The notes beneath the pieces are model-generated. The model was not told where the DNA came from. It searched no databases and saw only the letters and a program-made list of their open reading frames with translations. A stretch of 64,000 nucleotides of DNA from Bifidobacterium catenulatum PV20-2 (GTDB lineage Bacteria; Actinomycetota; Actinomycetes; Actinomycetales; Bifidobacteriaceae), in the NCBI RefSeq assembly GCF_000800455.1, contig NZ_CP007456.1, forward strand, positions 1,426,001 through 1,490,000, given 5' to 3'. Position numbers and translations under genes: made by a program. Below, one piece after another: positions 51,901 through 60,726 of this stretch. Position 1 is the stretch's first letter. Every line of letters begins with the position of its first letter.

Positions 51901-54900
51901 GCATGGCACCAATCGCACGGCACCAGCCCACTGTGGGACGCATTGTGCTGGACATGGCGCGACGGCGACGCGCCACAGGACTACGCACCGACCTTCGCCG
52001 ACCGGCGCATGCCCGTCAGGGACCTCGCCCTGTTCGTCCACAAGATCGCCCACACTGACCGGCTCGAAACCGCCGACAAGACCGCGATCCTCTCCAACCT
52101 GTTCGAGAGCTATTCAGCCCACGACGAGCACGGCAGCACGATATGGACGGACACGACCATCGGCGCTATGGCGCGCCAGCTCATGCCCGGCACCGACGAC
52201 CCCATGCGACTCGCCGAACGGCTCGCCACCGACATGTCGGTCAGCGAATGGATCTGGGGCATCGCCCGCGAACTGCCCGGCCCGCGCCAAGGGGCGTCGC
52301 ACGACGCCTACAGCACGCCGCCCCGCACCATCGATGCACGCCCCGACGACTACCAGAAGTTCCGAGCGCGCCGCGAGGAGCAGCTCGGACAATGGCGGGA
52401 GCGGCCGGAGCACGCCAAGGCCGCGCACGCCGACCAGGCAGACGCGGAACGGCTCGAACACGTGGCCGACCTGCTGGAACGCGTGCAGCCCACCCCATTG
52501 GAGACCGAACAGATCAAGGCGCCGCTGGGAGCCCCATGGATCCCCGCCAAGGACATCCACGACTTCATGATGGAGACGTTCAACGTGCGGGGCCACGGAC
52601 TCACGCCCGGCAAGCTCGCCCAGTACTCGGTCGACTGGATCCCCCAGCTCGGACAATGGCGCGTCGGCTACTCCGGCGGCAGCGACATCGACTACAAGGC
52701 CGCGAAGATGTACGGCACCGAGGACCGCAACCCGTTCCAACTGCTGGAAGCATGCCTGAACAACGCGCAGATCACCGTCACCAAGGACTCCCCCACGGAG
52801 ACCACGGCGGCCGGCAAGCCCAAACGAGTCAAGGACCAGAAGGCCACGATGGCCGCCATCGAGAAGGCCAACGCGATCCGCGACACGTGGAACCAATGGG
52901 TGTTCAAGGACCCCGCCCGCGCGCAAAGGCTCACCGCCCTGTACAACCACAGATTCAACAGCCTGCGGCCCCGCCACGTCGACGGATCCTACCTGACCAC
53001 GCCCGGCACCGCCCACGGCGTCGCCCTACGTCCACACCAGAAAGACGCGGTGGCCCGCGCCCTGCGCAGCGACGAGGGCACCCTCATCGCCCACGTCGTC
53101 GGAGCCGGCAAGACGTTCGAGGGCGTCGCCCTCTCCCACGAGGCGAGACGCCTTGGCAAGGCGTCCAAGCCGATGCTCGTGGTCCCGAACCACCTCGTGA
53201 GCCAGTGGGCCGGCGGCGTGCTCAGGCTGTATCCGGCCAGCCGAATCCTCGTCATGGACAAGGACGCGCAACGCAACCCGGAATCGGTGCGCCGATTCTG
53301 GGGACGGGTCGCCACCGGCGACTGGGACGCGGTGGTCGTGCCGGAAAGCCGGTTCAGCCAGCTGCATGTCAGCAAGGAACGCCGGCTGAGAAACATGCGC
53401 GCCCGCGTCGAAGAATTCACCCTGGCCGTCAAGGCAGCCGCCCAGGCCAGGGGCGACAAGGACCCGACCGTCAAACGGCTGGAGGCCGCGCGCAAAAGCG
53501 CCGAGACCGCCATGAACAGGCTGCGCGACGGCAAGGAGTCACGCGACGACAAGGCATTGGCGGGCATCGAGTTCGAGTCGCTGGGCGTGGACATGCTCAT
53601 CGTCGACGAGGCCCACCACTTCAAGAACCTCGGCGTACCCGTCGCCTCCGCGGACCTGGGCATGCAGCTGTCGTCCGCCGCGAAATGCGAGGACCTGCTC
53701 GACAAATGCGAATGGCTGCGCGAGGCCGGGCACGGAGGCAACATCGCGTTCATGACCGGCACGCCGGTATCCAACAGCATGAGCGAGCTGTACAACATGC
53801 AGCGCTACCTCGCGCCCGGAACCCTCAAGGCGCAGGGGCTGGACACGTTCGCCGCATGGGCGGGCGCCTACGGCCAGGTCGTGCCCACCGTGGAATTGAA
53901 GCCCGAAGGCAACGGCTTCCAGGTCAAGCAGCGGTTCGCGCGGTTCCAGAACCTGCCCGAACTGATGAACGCGGTGAAGCAGTTCACCGACATGATCACC
54001 AACGACGACATCCAGCTGCCGCTGCCTGAACTGGAGCAGGTGCCCGTGCCCGTGCCGATCACCGACCGGCAGAAGGAGGAGATGGAGGAACTGTCCGACA
54101 GGGCCGACCGCGTACGCGACGGCGACGTGCCGCCGGAGATCGACAACCTCCTGCGGATCACGGGCGACGGACGCAAGATCGCCCTCGACCCCAAGCTCCT
54201 CAAAGGCCACGAGAACGACCGGCCGTTGGAGAACGGCAAGATCCAGGCATGCGCCGAGAACGTCGCCCGGATATGGCATGAGGAGACCCCACGCCTGGGC
54301 ACGCAGCTCGTCTTCTGCGATTCGAGCACGCCCACTTCGGGCGGATGGAACGCCTACCAGGACCTCAAGGACCGGCTCATCCAACTGGGCGTGCCGGCCG
54401 AGCAGATAGCGTTCGTGCACGACGCGGGCGACAACCCCGCCAAACGCGAGCGACTGTTCGCCAAGGTCCGCTCCGGCGAGATCCGCGTGCTGATGGGAAG
54501 CACCCAGAAGCTCGGAACCGGCACCAACGTGCAGGAACGGCTCGCCGCGATCCACGACCTCGACTGCCCCTGGCGTCCCGCCGACCTGGAACAGCGTCTC
54601 GGCCGCATCCAACGCCAAGGCAACACGTACGGCCATGTGCGCGACTACCGGTACGTGACCGAGGGCACGTTCGACGCGTACAGCTACCAGACCGTGGAAC
54701 GCAAGCAGCGTTTCATCAGCCAGCTCATGAGCTCGAAGAGCCCAGCCCGCGAGGCCGCGGACCTCGACGCCGACGTGGTGACCCTCGCCAACATCAAGGC
54801 GCTGGCCACCGGCGACCCCGGCATCCAACGCCGCATGACCCTGGAGAACGAGATCAACCAGCTGAAGCTCCTGCGCGCCTCATGGGCGCAGCAGAAGGCC

Positions 54901-56556
54901 GACACCCGCAGAGACATCGGCCAGCAGCTCCAGCCACGCGTCGAACTCCTGCGCCGGACCATCCGCGAGAAGGCCGACGACAAGCCGCTCGCGTCCAAGG
55001 CCCTGGGCATCCACCAGACCGCGCGCATGGACGGACGATGGGAGGGCATGACCATCAACGGCCAGCCGGTCGCCGACCGGCAGACCGCGTGCAGGCTCCT
55101 CCACCGGGCCGCCCACCAGGCGCACGACGGGGACACGCTAGCCGAATACGACGGCCTGCCCGTCATCGCGCACAGAGCGGCCACCAGCGGACGGATCACC
55201 CTGGCCGTCAAGGCCGTCCACGAACACGAATCCGGTACCGAGATGCCCAGCCCCTACCTGACCGGACCATCCAGCATCGTCAGCCAGCTCGACCGGCTCG
55301 TCAGGAACATGGCCACCGACCCCGGCAAGCTCACGGAACGGCTGGCGGACGCCGAAAGGGAACTCGCCGCCGCGCAGGAGACACTGGCCGAACCATTCGC
55401 CCACGAGGACGAATACCGGCAAAAACAGGCCGAACTCGAACGACTGACGTCCAAACCCGACGAGCCCCGCGAGACGGAAGGTAGAGACCAGAAAACCACG
55501 CAAAAGGAAAGGAGCGAGAACATGCCATTGACCCAGGAAAACGTCAGACGGCTGCTCGAACAGGATCCCGACGTCACCGGCATCACCCAAGGCGGCAACG
55601 CCATGGGCAACTACCTCGAGGCAAGGCTCACGGACGGACGGGCCATGCAGATCGACTTCCACGACAACCCCGCATGGAAGGACACGGACCGTCTGTCCGG
55701 CCGGATCGAGGTGTCCTATGCCAACCGCCCACAAGCGGAATGGCAATACGACGACAACGACATGGCCGACCGCGAACACACCGTCATCGACCCCTCCGAC
55801 CCCGACGCGGAGGGAAGACTCGCCAAGGCGGTGAAGGACTGGGAACGCGCGGGAGGCCTCGGCCGGACATCCAAGACGAGCCACCTGGCCGCGCAACAGC
55901 CGCCGGAGGAATACGCCTACCGGTGGCGGAAGCCCGGAAACCCCGACAGGCACATCGCATACCTGAGCACCGCCTTCGACCGTGACCAGGCGATGAAGGC
56001 GAGGGAGGACGCCGGATACCTCGTGACGAAGGTCGAGGAGGATCCGGCCATACTCTACGAGCGGCACCGCAAGGCGTCCTGCCTACATGCGAGCCACATC
56101 CTGGAACGATACGACTCCCCCAACCAGGACGCGGTCAGAATCCTCCACGACATCGTAAGCGAGGTCAACGCTCACGACCCCGAGAACGACATCGCCGCCT
56201 ACCTCACCTACCCGTCCGACAAGGCGGTCCAGCTCGCCGGCGACGGTCTCACCGAAGCGGACATCGCGGAGAAACGCGAGATGGGCGGATGGGACCCGCT
56301 CATGCGCATCAACGAGCAGGGCGACTGGACGGGCGCCACCCAGCAGCAGGCCGACCAGCTCGTCTGGGACAATCGCGACGAGATCCTCGCCCGCGCCTCA
56401 TACGACAGTGAGCTGTCCACGTGGACGCTCCACCAGCTCGACCAGCTGAAGGAGCCCCAGCCTGCCCAGAGCCTGGACCGCGACCGGCCGGAACCGGATC
56501 GCGAAGCGCCCGCACAGACAGAATCCACGACGAAGCGTCGCGGGCCAAGACTGTAG
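48961..56556 (+). CDS. Giant N6-methylase/SNF2-type helicase fusion
   Basis: 2531 codons. Residues ~1-120: QLDLFGLLEEE-type start. Residues ~126-273 are out-of-frame-looking sequence overlying tnpV. Then SAM methylase: YSGWGG, VLEPGCGTGNFM (~384, motif I), AIGNVPYSGD (NPPY-like, first Pro replaced by Val). The helicase half has AHVVGAGKTFEG (~1375), LIVDEAHHFKNL (~1546), TGTPVSNSMSELYN, and a C-terminal lobe LMGSTQKLGTGTNVQERLA, LEQRLGRIQRQGN (~1845-1890). Residues ~2188-2531 follow an internal ribosome-binding site and may be a separate protein. Such proteins are common in ICEs, perhaps protecting transferred DNA. Confidence 0.85.
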   Translation: MVRKRLYAKRTASAEYEQLDLFGLLEEEQRQADRTAEQAHGYEITVGHVAVQRLRARGADDETIAAVAAEYRENRLRGLGRRDARIAAENKLGVGAATPGETTPQPVVKRFTQSSGTENNIEERNNDGRDDMDRPAAQGALRAAPQGDGAAPGGASGTVQQVGGAVQGVHPQQPARNPEHAHQLADGQPSAAVQGDDDGQRARGASAGHRETHEGTPGADHGPADGVQAPAQPDGLSEGGTADDRPGPAQRDERGAGGVDEHGDPRDRGKLLASLDSQRARSPRERAEANIAAIRTLKALDGNGDEPPSTEQTDTLRGYSGWGGCADAFSDKPEWAALAAEIRELLDDDEYAQARASTLTAYYTPGPVVKAMWDALDIGSAPIQVLEPGCGTGNFMAGIPENIKAHVSGVELDPVSARIAAALNPDATILNADLADCTIHPGFDLAIGNVPYSGDISLDYRTMDGGTSRLPLHDYFIERSVDALRPGGVAMLLTSRYTLDKRSETMRADLARKAELVGVVRLPSSTFARQAGTEAVTDVLVLRKRERTLDRTPDEAWIHSAPIAVPGYQDVTVNVNQAVADDMPAHAVGDIRPVIGRFGGDFDVVFQGDAEQVGERLHGLLSSQMQISQAGPLTPETTGPVARAEIVVRPDHVAPFEYSVDQRGVVWYGDGITVTEIAHGQGDEARRLRGMIRLRDLARELQRLELDPARVDDPGVEAKRAELDRAYDRFTGEFGRLCDRANQRAYSGEESGCHLVMALEETDEKGRFVGKAKCLSQRTISPVPPMPAHADSLDDALNISLDRDGRVDLELIARLADTTVEEAEAGLGDRIIRSPDTGDVMPAEDYLTGDVGTKLDHVTAMAEHLRHRAGTEAMTQFAASTYATPEDMPAMEQAREWIDTAGTDVWRSLTDPYAAESYRDPAPVIERINDGRHGWTMGWNRNPELVLALAWRAVEELPESHARVTLERSDIGERKPWHAPAWHQSHGTSPLWDALCWTWRDGDAPQDYAPTFADRRMPVRDLALFVHKIAHTDRLETADKTAILSNLFESYSAHDEHGSTIWTDTTIGAMARQLMPGTDDPMRLAERLATDMSVSEWIWGIARELPGPRQGASHDAYSTPPRTIDARPDDYQKFRARREEQLGQWRERPEHAKAAHADQADAERLEHVADLLERVQPTPLETEQIKAPLGAPWIPAKDIHDFMMETFNVRGHGLTPGKLAQYSVDWIPQLGQWRVGYSGGSDIDYKAAKMYGTEDRNPFQLLEACLNNAQITVTKDSPTETTAAGKPKRVKDQKATMAAIEKANAIRDTWNQWVFKDPARAQRLTALYNHRFNSLRPRHVDGSYLTTPGTAHGVALRPHQKDAVARALRSDEGTLIAHVVGAGKTFEGVALSHEARRLGKASKPMLVVPNHLVSQWAGGVLRLYPASRILVMDKDAQRNPESVRRFWGRVATGDWDAVVVPESRFSQLHVSKERRLRNMRARVEEFTLAVKAAAQARGDKDPTVKRLEAARKSAETAMNRLRDGKESRDDKALAGIEFESLGVDMLIVDEAHHFKNLGVPVASADLGMQLSSAAKCEDLLDKCEWLREAGHGGNIAFMTGTPVSNSMSELYNMQRYLAPGTLKAQGLDTFAAWAGAYGQVVPTVELKPEGNGFQVKQRFARFQNLPELMNAVKQFTDMITNDDIQLPLPELEQVPVPVPITDRQKEEMEELSDRADRVRDGDVPPEIDNLLRITGDGRKIALDPKLLKGHENDRPLENGKIQACAENVARIWHEETPRLGTQLVFCDSSTPTSGGWNAYQDLKDRLIQLGVPAEQIAFVHDAGDNPAKRERLFAKVRSGEIRVLMGSTQKLGTGTNVQERLAAIHDLDCPWRPADLEQRLGRIQRQGNTYGHVRDYRYVTEGTFDAYSYQTVERKQRFISQLMSSKSPAREAADLDADVVTLANIKALATGDPGIQRRMTLENEINQLKLLRASWAQQKADTRRDIGQQLQPRVELLRRTIREKADDKPLASKALGIHQTARMDGRWEGMTINGQPVADRQTACRLLHRAAHQAHDGDTLAEYDGLPVIAHRAATSGRITLAVKAVHEHESGTEMPSPYLTGPSSIVSQLDRLVRNMATDPGKLTERLADAERELAAAQETLAEPFAHEDEYRQKQAELERLTSKPDEPRETEGRDQKTTQKERSENMPLTQENVRRLLEQDPDVTGITQGGNAMGNYLEARLTDGRAMQIDFHDNPAWKDTDRLSGRIEVSYANRPQAEWQYDDNDMADREHTVIDPSDPDAEGRLAKAVKDWERAGGLGRTSKTSHLAAQQPPEEYAYRWRKPGNPDRHIAYLSTAFDRDQAMKAREDAGYLVTKVEEDPAILYERHRKASCLHASHILERYDSPNQDAVRILHDIVSEVNAHDPENDIAAYLTYPSDKAVQLAGDGLTEADIAEKREMGGWDPLMRINEQGDWTGATQQQADQLVWDNRDEILARASYDSELSTWTLHQLDQLKEPQPAQSLDRDRPEPDREAPAQTESTTKRRGPRL
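49337..49777 (+). CDS. tnpV: TnpV-like transposon protein nested in the helicase ORF
   Basis: 146 residues read in another frame inside the giant ORF. AAAGGAAC lies just before the ATG pair (49337/49340). The C-terminus CLKAAPQMTDLDRLNGMNEA...IHEIVES follows the TnpV pattern (LKA-x-x-Q-M-x-x-x-x-x-MN-x-I-x-x-x-A-x-x-I-V). TnpV proteins are carried by conjugative transposons, with no proven activity. The overlying frame is Gln/Gly/Ala/His-rich, typical of an antisense-of-codon readout, so this frame is probably the real one here. Confidence 0.7.
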   Translation: MMDEMTWTDPQLKALYERHLKAMEQRRAAHPELFNKWAVPYKVFTRNSLHGIQNMRINWLMDNHPQRFREMMMANVLEEHLRDIERRTRERQAQIMDRLMESRHLLNRTDCLKAAPQMTDLDRLNGMNEAQAESMSMAIHEIVESF

Positions 56557-56631
56557 ATCCTCTCCAGCCACGGGGCGGCGCGCTTCCGTGCCGCCCCGCA
56601 TTCATTCCACACGAAGGAACAGAAGACACAC

Positions 56632-56937
56632 ATGACAACAGAAGCAAACGACCGGCCGGAACCCGTCATCTGGTTCGAGAGCACCCTCATCAGGGATCCG
56701 CAGCCGCACGGAGGACAGGACGACTGGCTGCTCGAGGCACTGGCCGACGCCGACGGGCCGAAGATCACCATCCATGCCAGCGGCGAGGATCACTCGGCGA
56801 ACATCCACGACAACGCGCACAAGGGATCTCGCCTCATGGTCAAAGGCACCGCCGGAGACGAGGGCTCCGGCATCGATATCGAGGCCACGAGCCTCGCATT
56901 CGACCCCAGCCACGACGAGCCGGACGTGGAGCAATGA
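56632..56937 (+). CDS. Small acidic hypothetical protein
   Basis: 101 residues (VIWFESTLIRDPQPHGGQDD, ADADGPKITIHASGEDHSAN), acidic and low in Lys, no recognised domain. AAGGAAC lies 12 nt before the ATG. Its stop overlaps the next start by ATGA, so both are translated together. Confidence 0.65.
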   Translation: MTTEANDRPEPVIWFESTLIRDPQPHGGQDDWLLEALADADGPKITIHASGEDHSANIHDNAHKGSRLMVKGTAGDEGSGIDIEATSLAFDPSHDEPDVEQ

Positions 56938-57254
56938 CACGGACCACCGTCAGCGGCATCAGACCGGACAAGACCGGCACCGGCGAATGGATCGACATCA
57001 ACAGTCACGTCGGCCGTCTCATGTCCACGCTCATGGCCGGCGGCCGGCCATTCAGCATCGACGCCGACCCGGCCGGCATGACCATCGTCACGCCGCTCCC
57101 ATCCCCGGCAGCCGGCATGGAAACGGAAGCGGCCGGCGGGAACGACTCCAGGACCGGAACAGGCCCGGACGAAGGGCGGATCACCAGCAAAAAGACGCTG
57201 TACGAGCGGTTCAAAACCAAACTCAAAGCAAACCTCGACGAAAGAAAACAATAG
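56934..57254 (+). CDS. Small protein with the shared C-terminal motif
   Basis: 106 residues: short globular part (GIRPDKTGTGEWIDINSHVG, LMAGGRPFSIDADPAGMTIV), an acidic linker, and SKKTLYERFKTKLKANLD as the very C-terminus. That motif is nearly the same as in the DUF3801 protein and the 644-residue protein. It lies directly before virD4 (13 bp), the place of a factor that works with the coupling protein. Confidence 0.7.
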   Translation: MTRTTVSGIRPDKTGTGEWIDINSHVGRLMSTLMAGGRPFSIDADPAGMTIVTPLPSPAAGMETEAAGGNDSRTGTGPDEGRITSKKTLYERFKTKLKANLDERKQ

Positions 57255-57267
57255 AAAAGGAACAGCC

Positions 57268-59100
57268 ATGGAACGAATAAGAGGAATCGCCATCAAGACA
57301 TTGACTATCCTCGCGGGATTCTGGCTCGCCGATCTCGCGGCCGCCCGCATTCAGGCCGGCATCGCTGCCGGTGAAAGCGTGGAACGGATCATGGATGGCA
57401 TGACGACCATGCTCCAGCATCCGACCGCCCTGGGATTCGATCGGACCAGCCTCCTGTGCGGACTGGGCGGCGCGTGCGCGGTCGGCCTGTTCCACCTCTA
57501 CCGGTGGAGCATGAGACGCAACTGGAGGGACGGCGAGGAGTACGGGTCCGCACGCTGGTCCACCAGCCGGGAGATGGCCCCATACACCGACGGCGATACC
57601 AGGCAGAACCTCCAGATGACGGCCACCGAGGGCCTGAGCCTCGACGCGCAGGCCACGCGACGTAACCTCAACACCGCCGTGATCGGCGGCTCCGGTTCAG
57701 GCAAGACCGGCACGCACGTCATCCCCAACATCCTCAAGGGCAGCATGAACTACGCGTGTACCGACCCGAAGGGCGAGCTTTACGCGAAGACCGGCGGAAG
57801 GCTGGAGAAGATGGGCTACACGGTCAAACAACTCGACCTGGTGGACCTGACCAGCGAGACGAAATTCAACCCCATGCACTACATCGACCCCGACAAGCCC
57901 GACGTGGCGATCATGCGCCTGGTCACCAACATCATGGACAACACCAACGGTTCCACGTCCAAGGAGCACCAGACCGACGACTTCTGGACCAAATCCGAAC
58001 GCAGCCTGCTGACCGCGCTCACCGCGTTCGTCTACTACCTACCCGACGACATTCTCAAGGATTGCCTGCACATCGACGCCGGCCAGACCCTCAACGCCGT
58101 GGCCGACATGCGCGACCTGCTCGAGGCCAGCGAACAGGACGAGACCAAGGAAAGCCAGGTCGACGCCGTCGCCCGGACCGCCACGGAGATCTATGAGGAG
58201 ACCCGCGCCGAATGGAATCGCGATGGCGCGGACCACGACGATCCGGACCTGCGCGAGGCATGGCGTCTCGCCCAGGGCCTGAAGTTCGCGGCCCGCCAGT
58301 ACAGGCCCTTCACCCAGGGCGCGGGAGAGACCAAGAAGGGCATCATCATCAGCCTCGGCGTGCGTCTCGCCCCATTGACAGTCGGCCCGGTCCGGGAGAT
58401 CCTCTCCGACGACAACCTCGGTATCGACCGGATCGGCGGATACGCGGACGAGCACAAGGGCGGATACAAGCATCCCAACGGGAAGACGGCCATCTTCCTC
58501 GCCCTGCCCGACGAGGACCCGACATTCAACTTTTTGGCCGCGATCTTCTACCAATGCCTGTTCGACAGCATCATCCGCCGCTGCCGCACCTACCCCGGCG
58601 AATGCCTCGCCACGCCATTGCACTGCTTCCTCGACGAGTTCGCCAACGTGGGACGCATCCCCAACTTCGACAAGCTCATCGCCACAATCCGCTCGCGCAA
58701 GGTCAGCGTCAGCATCATCCTCCAGACCATCGCCCAGCTCAAGACGATGTACAAGGACTCGTGGGAGACCATCGTGGGCAACTGTGATTCGGTGCTGTTC
58801 CTCGGCGGCAACGAGCAGTCCACCACCGAATGGCTCAGCAAGCTGCTCGGCAAGGAGACCATCGACATCCGCACCACCAGCGACTCCAAGGGCGTGTCCG
58901 GCAGCCACACCACCAACTACCAGCGCACCGGCCGCGAACTCCTCACGCCAGACGAGCTCGCGCAATTGGACAACGACAAATGCATCTACAACCTGCGAGG
59001 ACTGCACCCGTTCCTCAGCCGCAAGGCATGGCCCGGAACCACCATCGCCAGACCGAAATCCACGCTCAAGCACTCCAAAGAATGGAAGGCAGCGGCATGA
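57268..59100 (+). CDS. virD4: VirD4/TraG-type coupling protein
   Basis: 610 residues. Two N-terminal membrane segments (TLTILAGFWLADLAAARI; LLCGLGGACAVGLFHLY), then Walker A IGGSGSGKTGTH (~140), ACTDPKGEL, and Walker B LHCFLDEFANVGRIPNF (~453), with VSVSIILQTIAQLKTMY after it. It is the hexameric ATPase that links relaxosome to secretion channel. AAAGGAAC 6 nt before ATG. Confidence 0.95.
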   Translation: MERIRGIAIKTLTILAGFWLADLAAARIQAGIAAGESVERIMDGMTTMLQHPTALGFDRTSLLCGLGGACAVGLFHLYRWSMRRNWRDGEEYGSARWSTSREMAPYTDGDTRQNLQMTATEGLSLDAQATRRNLNTAVIGGSGSGKTGTHVIPNILKGSMNYACTDPKGELYAKTGGRLEKMGYTVKQLDLVDLTSETKFNPMHYIDPDKPDVAIMRLVTNIMDNTNGSTSKEHQTDDFWTKSERSLLTALTAFVYYLPDDILKDCLHIDAGQTLNAVADMRDLLEASEQDETKESQVDAVARTATEIYEETRAEWNRDGADHDDPDLREAWRLAQGLKFAARQYRPFTQGAGETKKGIIISLGVRLAPLTVGPVREILSDDNLGIDRIGGYADEHKGGYKHPNGKTAIFLALPDEDPTFNFLAAIFYQCLFDSIIRRCRTYPGECLATPLHCFLDEFANVGRIPNFDKLIATIRSRKVSVSIILQTIAQLKTMYKDSWETIVGNCDSVLFLGGNEQSTTEWLSKLLGKETIDIRTTSDSKGVSGSHTTNYQRTGRELLTPDELAQLDNDKCIYNLRGLHPFLSRKAWPGTTIARPKSTLKHSKEWKAAA

Positions 59101-59137
59101 AACCCAACAGCTACACCTTCAACGTGGACAAATGCCG
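59097..59137 (+). other. Possible truncated gene start after virD4
   Basis: An ATG overlaps the virD4 stop (ATGA) and begins MKPNSYTFNVDKCRQS, a plausible protein start, but the frame then enters sequence that is clearly the complement of the gene at 59138-60535. It may be the stub of a gene cut by an inversion. Confidence 0.3.
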
Positions 59138-60535
59138 TCAGAGCCCCGGATCGCTGCCGGGCAAGCCGGAGTCCTCATCAGACGGTGCCGGCACGGACCA
59201 TCCCGGCGAGGCTCCGCCCGTATTGGTGGAGGACGACGAGCCTCCCGAAGACGGGCGTCGCACAGTTCCGGAACCGGATCCGGAACTTCCTTGGGATTGG
59301 ATTCCTCCCGAATACGAGGGTGTTTGCCGCTGTGGAGCCGACTGGGATTGCGATGCCTGCGCCTGCTGCGCGGCGGCCGCGGCGGCTTCCTGTTCGGCCC
59401 TGGCCTTCGCCTCCGCGTCGGCCTTCTCCTTCGCCGTCTTCGATTCGTTGACCGCCTTCACGGCTTTCGCGATGGCGTCCGCGTCGCGTTTTTTGATGGC
59501 GTCCAGCAGACTTGCGCGGGTCTTGTCGTCCGCCACCTTGCCGTCGGTCTCCTTGTACAGCGTGTTCGCGTCGTCCACGGTCTTGTCGAGTTTGCTGTCG
59601 GTGACGGCCTCGGTTGCGGTCTTGAGATCGGCGAGACGGGTCTTGAGCTCTTTGGTCGTGCTGCGCAGCGCTGCAGTGGTCCGGTCCACGTCGGATGTGG
59701 CGGCGTCGGGCGCGCAGGAACCCTTGATGGTGGTCGTCTTTGCGTCCAGGAGCCGATCCAACGCGTCAAGCGTCTTGGGATCCGCGACCTGGCCTCGACC
59801 GGTGCCCTCCAACAGTTTGGATGCTTTGGCCGCAGTCCTGTCCAGGTCGGACTGGACGGTCTTGCGTGTCGCTTCGGCCGAGTCGCATGCGCTGATTGCG
59901 CTCTCATGCGCCTCCTGCCGCAGGGTGGCGGCGCGTCGGTTTTTGATTTGCAGTCCCATCCAGGACACGGCGATGAGGCTCGCGGCCATGACGATCGCTA
60001 CGAGCGCTTTCCCGACCGGGAAGGTGCGGCGCACCTTCAGATCGTCGAGGTCGGCCGAGTAGGTGACGGCCGATTTCGTTTCCGATATCGGCGGGATGTC
60101 CATTGTGTCCGGTTCCGGGTCGGCGACTTGTTCGAGTGCAGCGGAATCGCCGTCGGCATCCTTCAGGGCCTTCTCCGCGGAATCGTCGGGATGGGACTGG
60201 GATGGCTCCGGCCCGGCGGTCCGAGCCTCATCCACAGGCGCCGGTGCGGGTTCCACGGTGAGATGTTCTTCCGGCGGCAATGGCGCGGCGGGTATGGCGA
60301 CGGGGCGGCGACGGCGCATGGATTCGGGAGGCTCCGGCGCGGCCCCGGCCGTGTCGAAGCCTTGATCCTGCGCGACATGCCACCAGTCGACGAGTTCGGG
60401 CCATGCGTGCGGGTGTTCGGCTATGAGGCGCATCCATGGGCGCCAGCCGGGATCGTTGGCCATGGCGTGCAGCTGGTCGGCCGCGAGTTTGGGGCTGAGG
60501 ATCGGCTCGCCCGTCTTTCTGTCGGTCCTGATCAT
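59138..60535 (-). CDS. Membrane-anchored protein with variant leucine-rich repeat start
   Basis: 465 residues. The N-terminus (LHAMANDPGWRPWMRLIAEH, PHAWPELVDWW) is like a variant leucine-rich repeat known from bifidobacterial proteins. One membrane segment (ALVAIVMAASLIAVSWMGL, ~180-198) follows. The outer part is a long coiled coil (LDDLKV before; ASKLLEG, DAIKKRDADAIAKAVKAVNE) and a Ser/Gly/Pro-rich tail. It may span the wall near the conjugation channel. It overlaps the 65-residue gene upstream by 4 bp. Confidence 0.75.
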   Translation of the reverse strand: MIRTDRKTGEPILSPKLAADQLHAMANDPGWRPWMRLIAEHPHAWPELVDWWHVAQDQGFDTAGAAPEPPESMRRRRPVAIPAAPLPPEEHLTVEPAPAPVDEARTAGPEPSQSHPDDSAEKALKDADGDSAALEQVADPEPDTMDIPPISETKSAVTYSADLDDLKVRRTFPVGKALVAIVMAASLIAVSWMGLQIKNRRAATLRQEAHESAISACDSAEATRKTVQSDLDRTAAKASKLLEGTGRGQVADPKTLDALDRLLDAKTTTIKGSCAPDAATSDVDRTTAALRSTTKELKTRLADLKTATEAVTDSKLDKTVDDANTLYKETDGKVADDKTRASLLDAIKKRDADAIAKAVKAVNESKTAKEKADAEAKARAEQEAAAAAAQQAQASQSQSAPQRQTPSYSGGIQSQGSSGSGSGTVRRPSSGGSSSSTNTGGASPGWSVPAPSDEDSGLPGSDPGL

Positions 60536-60726
60536 TCCTCACCGCCCTCGTTTTTCTCCGGGACCTTGTAGCAGAGGGTGGCATAAGCGCCTTCGAGAGG
60601 GACGCTGATGCCGGTGCGGTTCCATCTCATGACGGCGTCCATGCCGCCCGACGCCTGCACGTCGGACTGTTCGATGATCCGGGATGCGGGGATGAGGACC
60701 GGCCGCCCCTGTTTGTTTGTTTTCAT
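60532..60726 (-). CDS. Small hypothetical protein
   Basis: 64 residues (TNKQGRPVLIPASRIIEQSD, WNRTGISVPLEGAYATLC). No family recognised. ATG at 60726 overlaps the stop of the gene upstream (TGATG); a GTG at 60729 is better spaced from GAGG. It is coupled to the 465-residue gene by ATGA. Confidence 0.6.
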   Translation of the reverse strand: MKTNKQGRPVLIPASRIIEQSDVQASGGMDAVMRWNRTGISVPLEGAYATLCYKVPEKNEGGEE

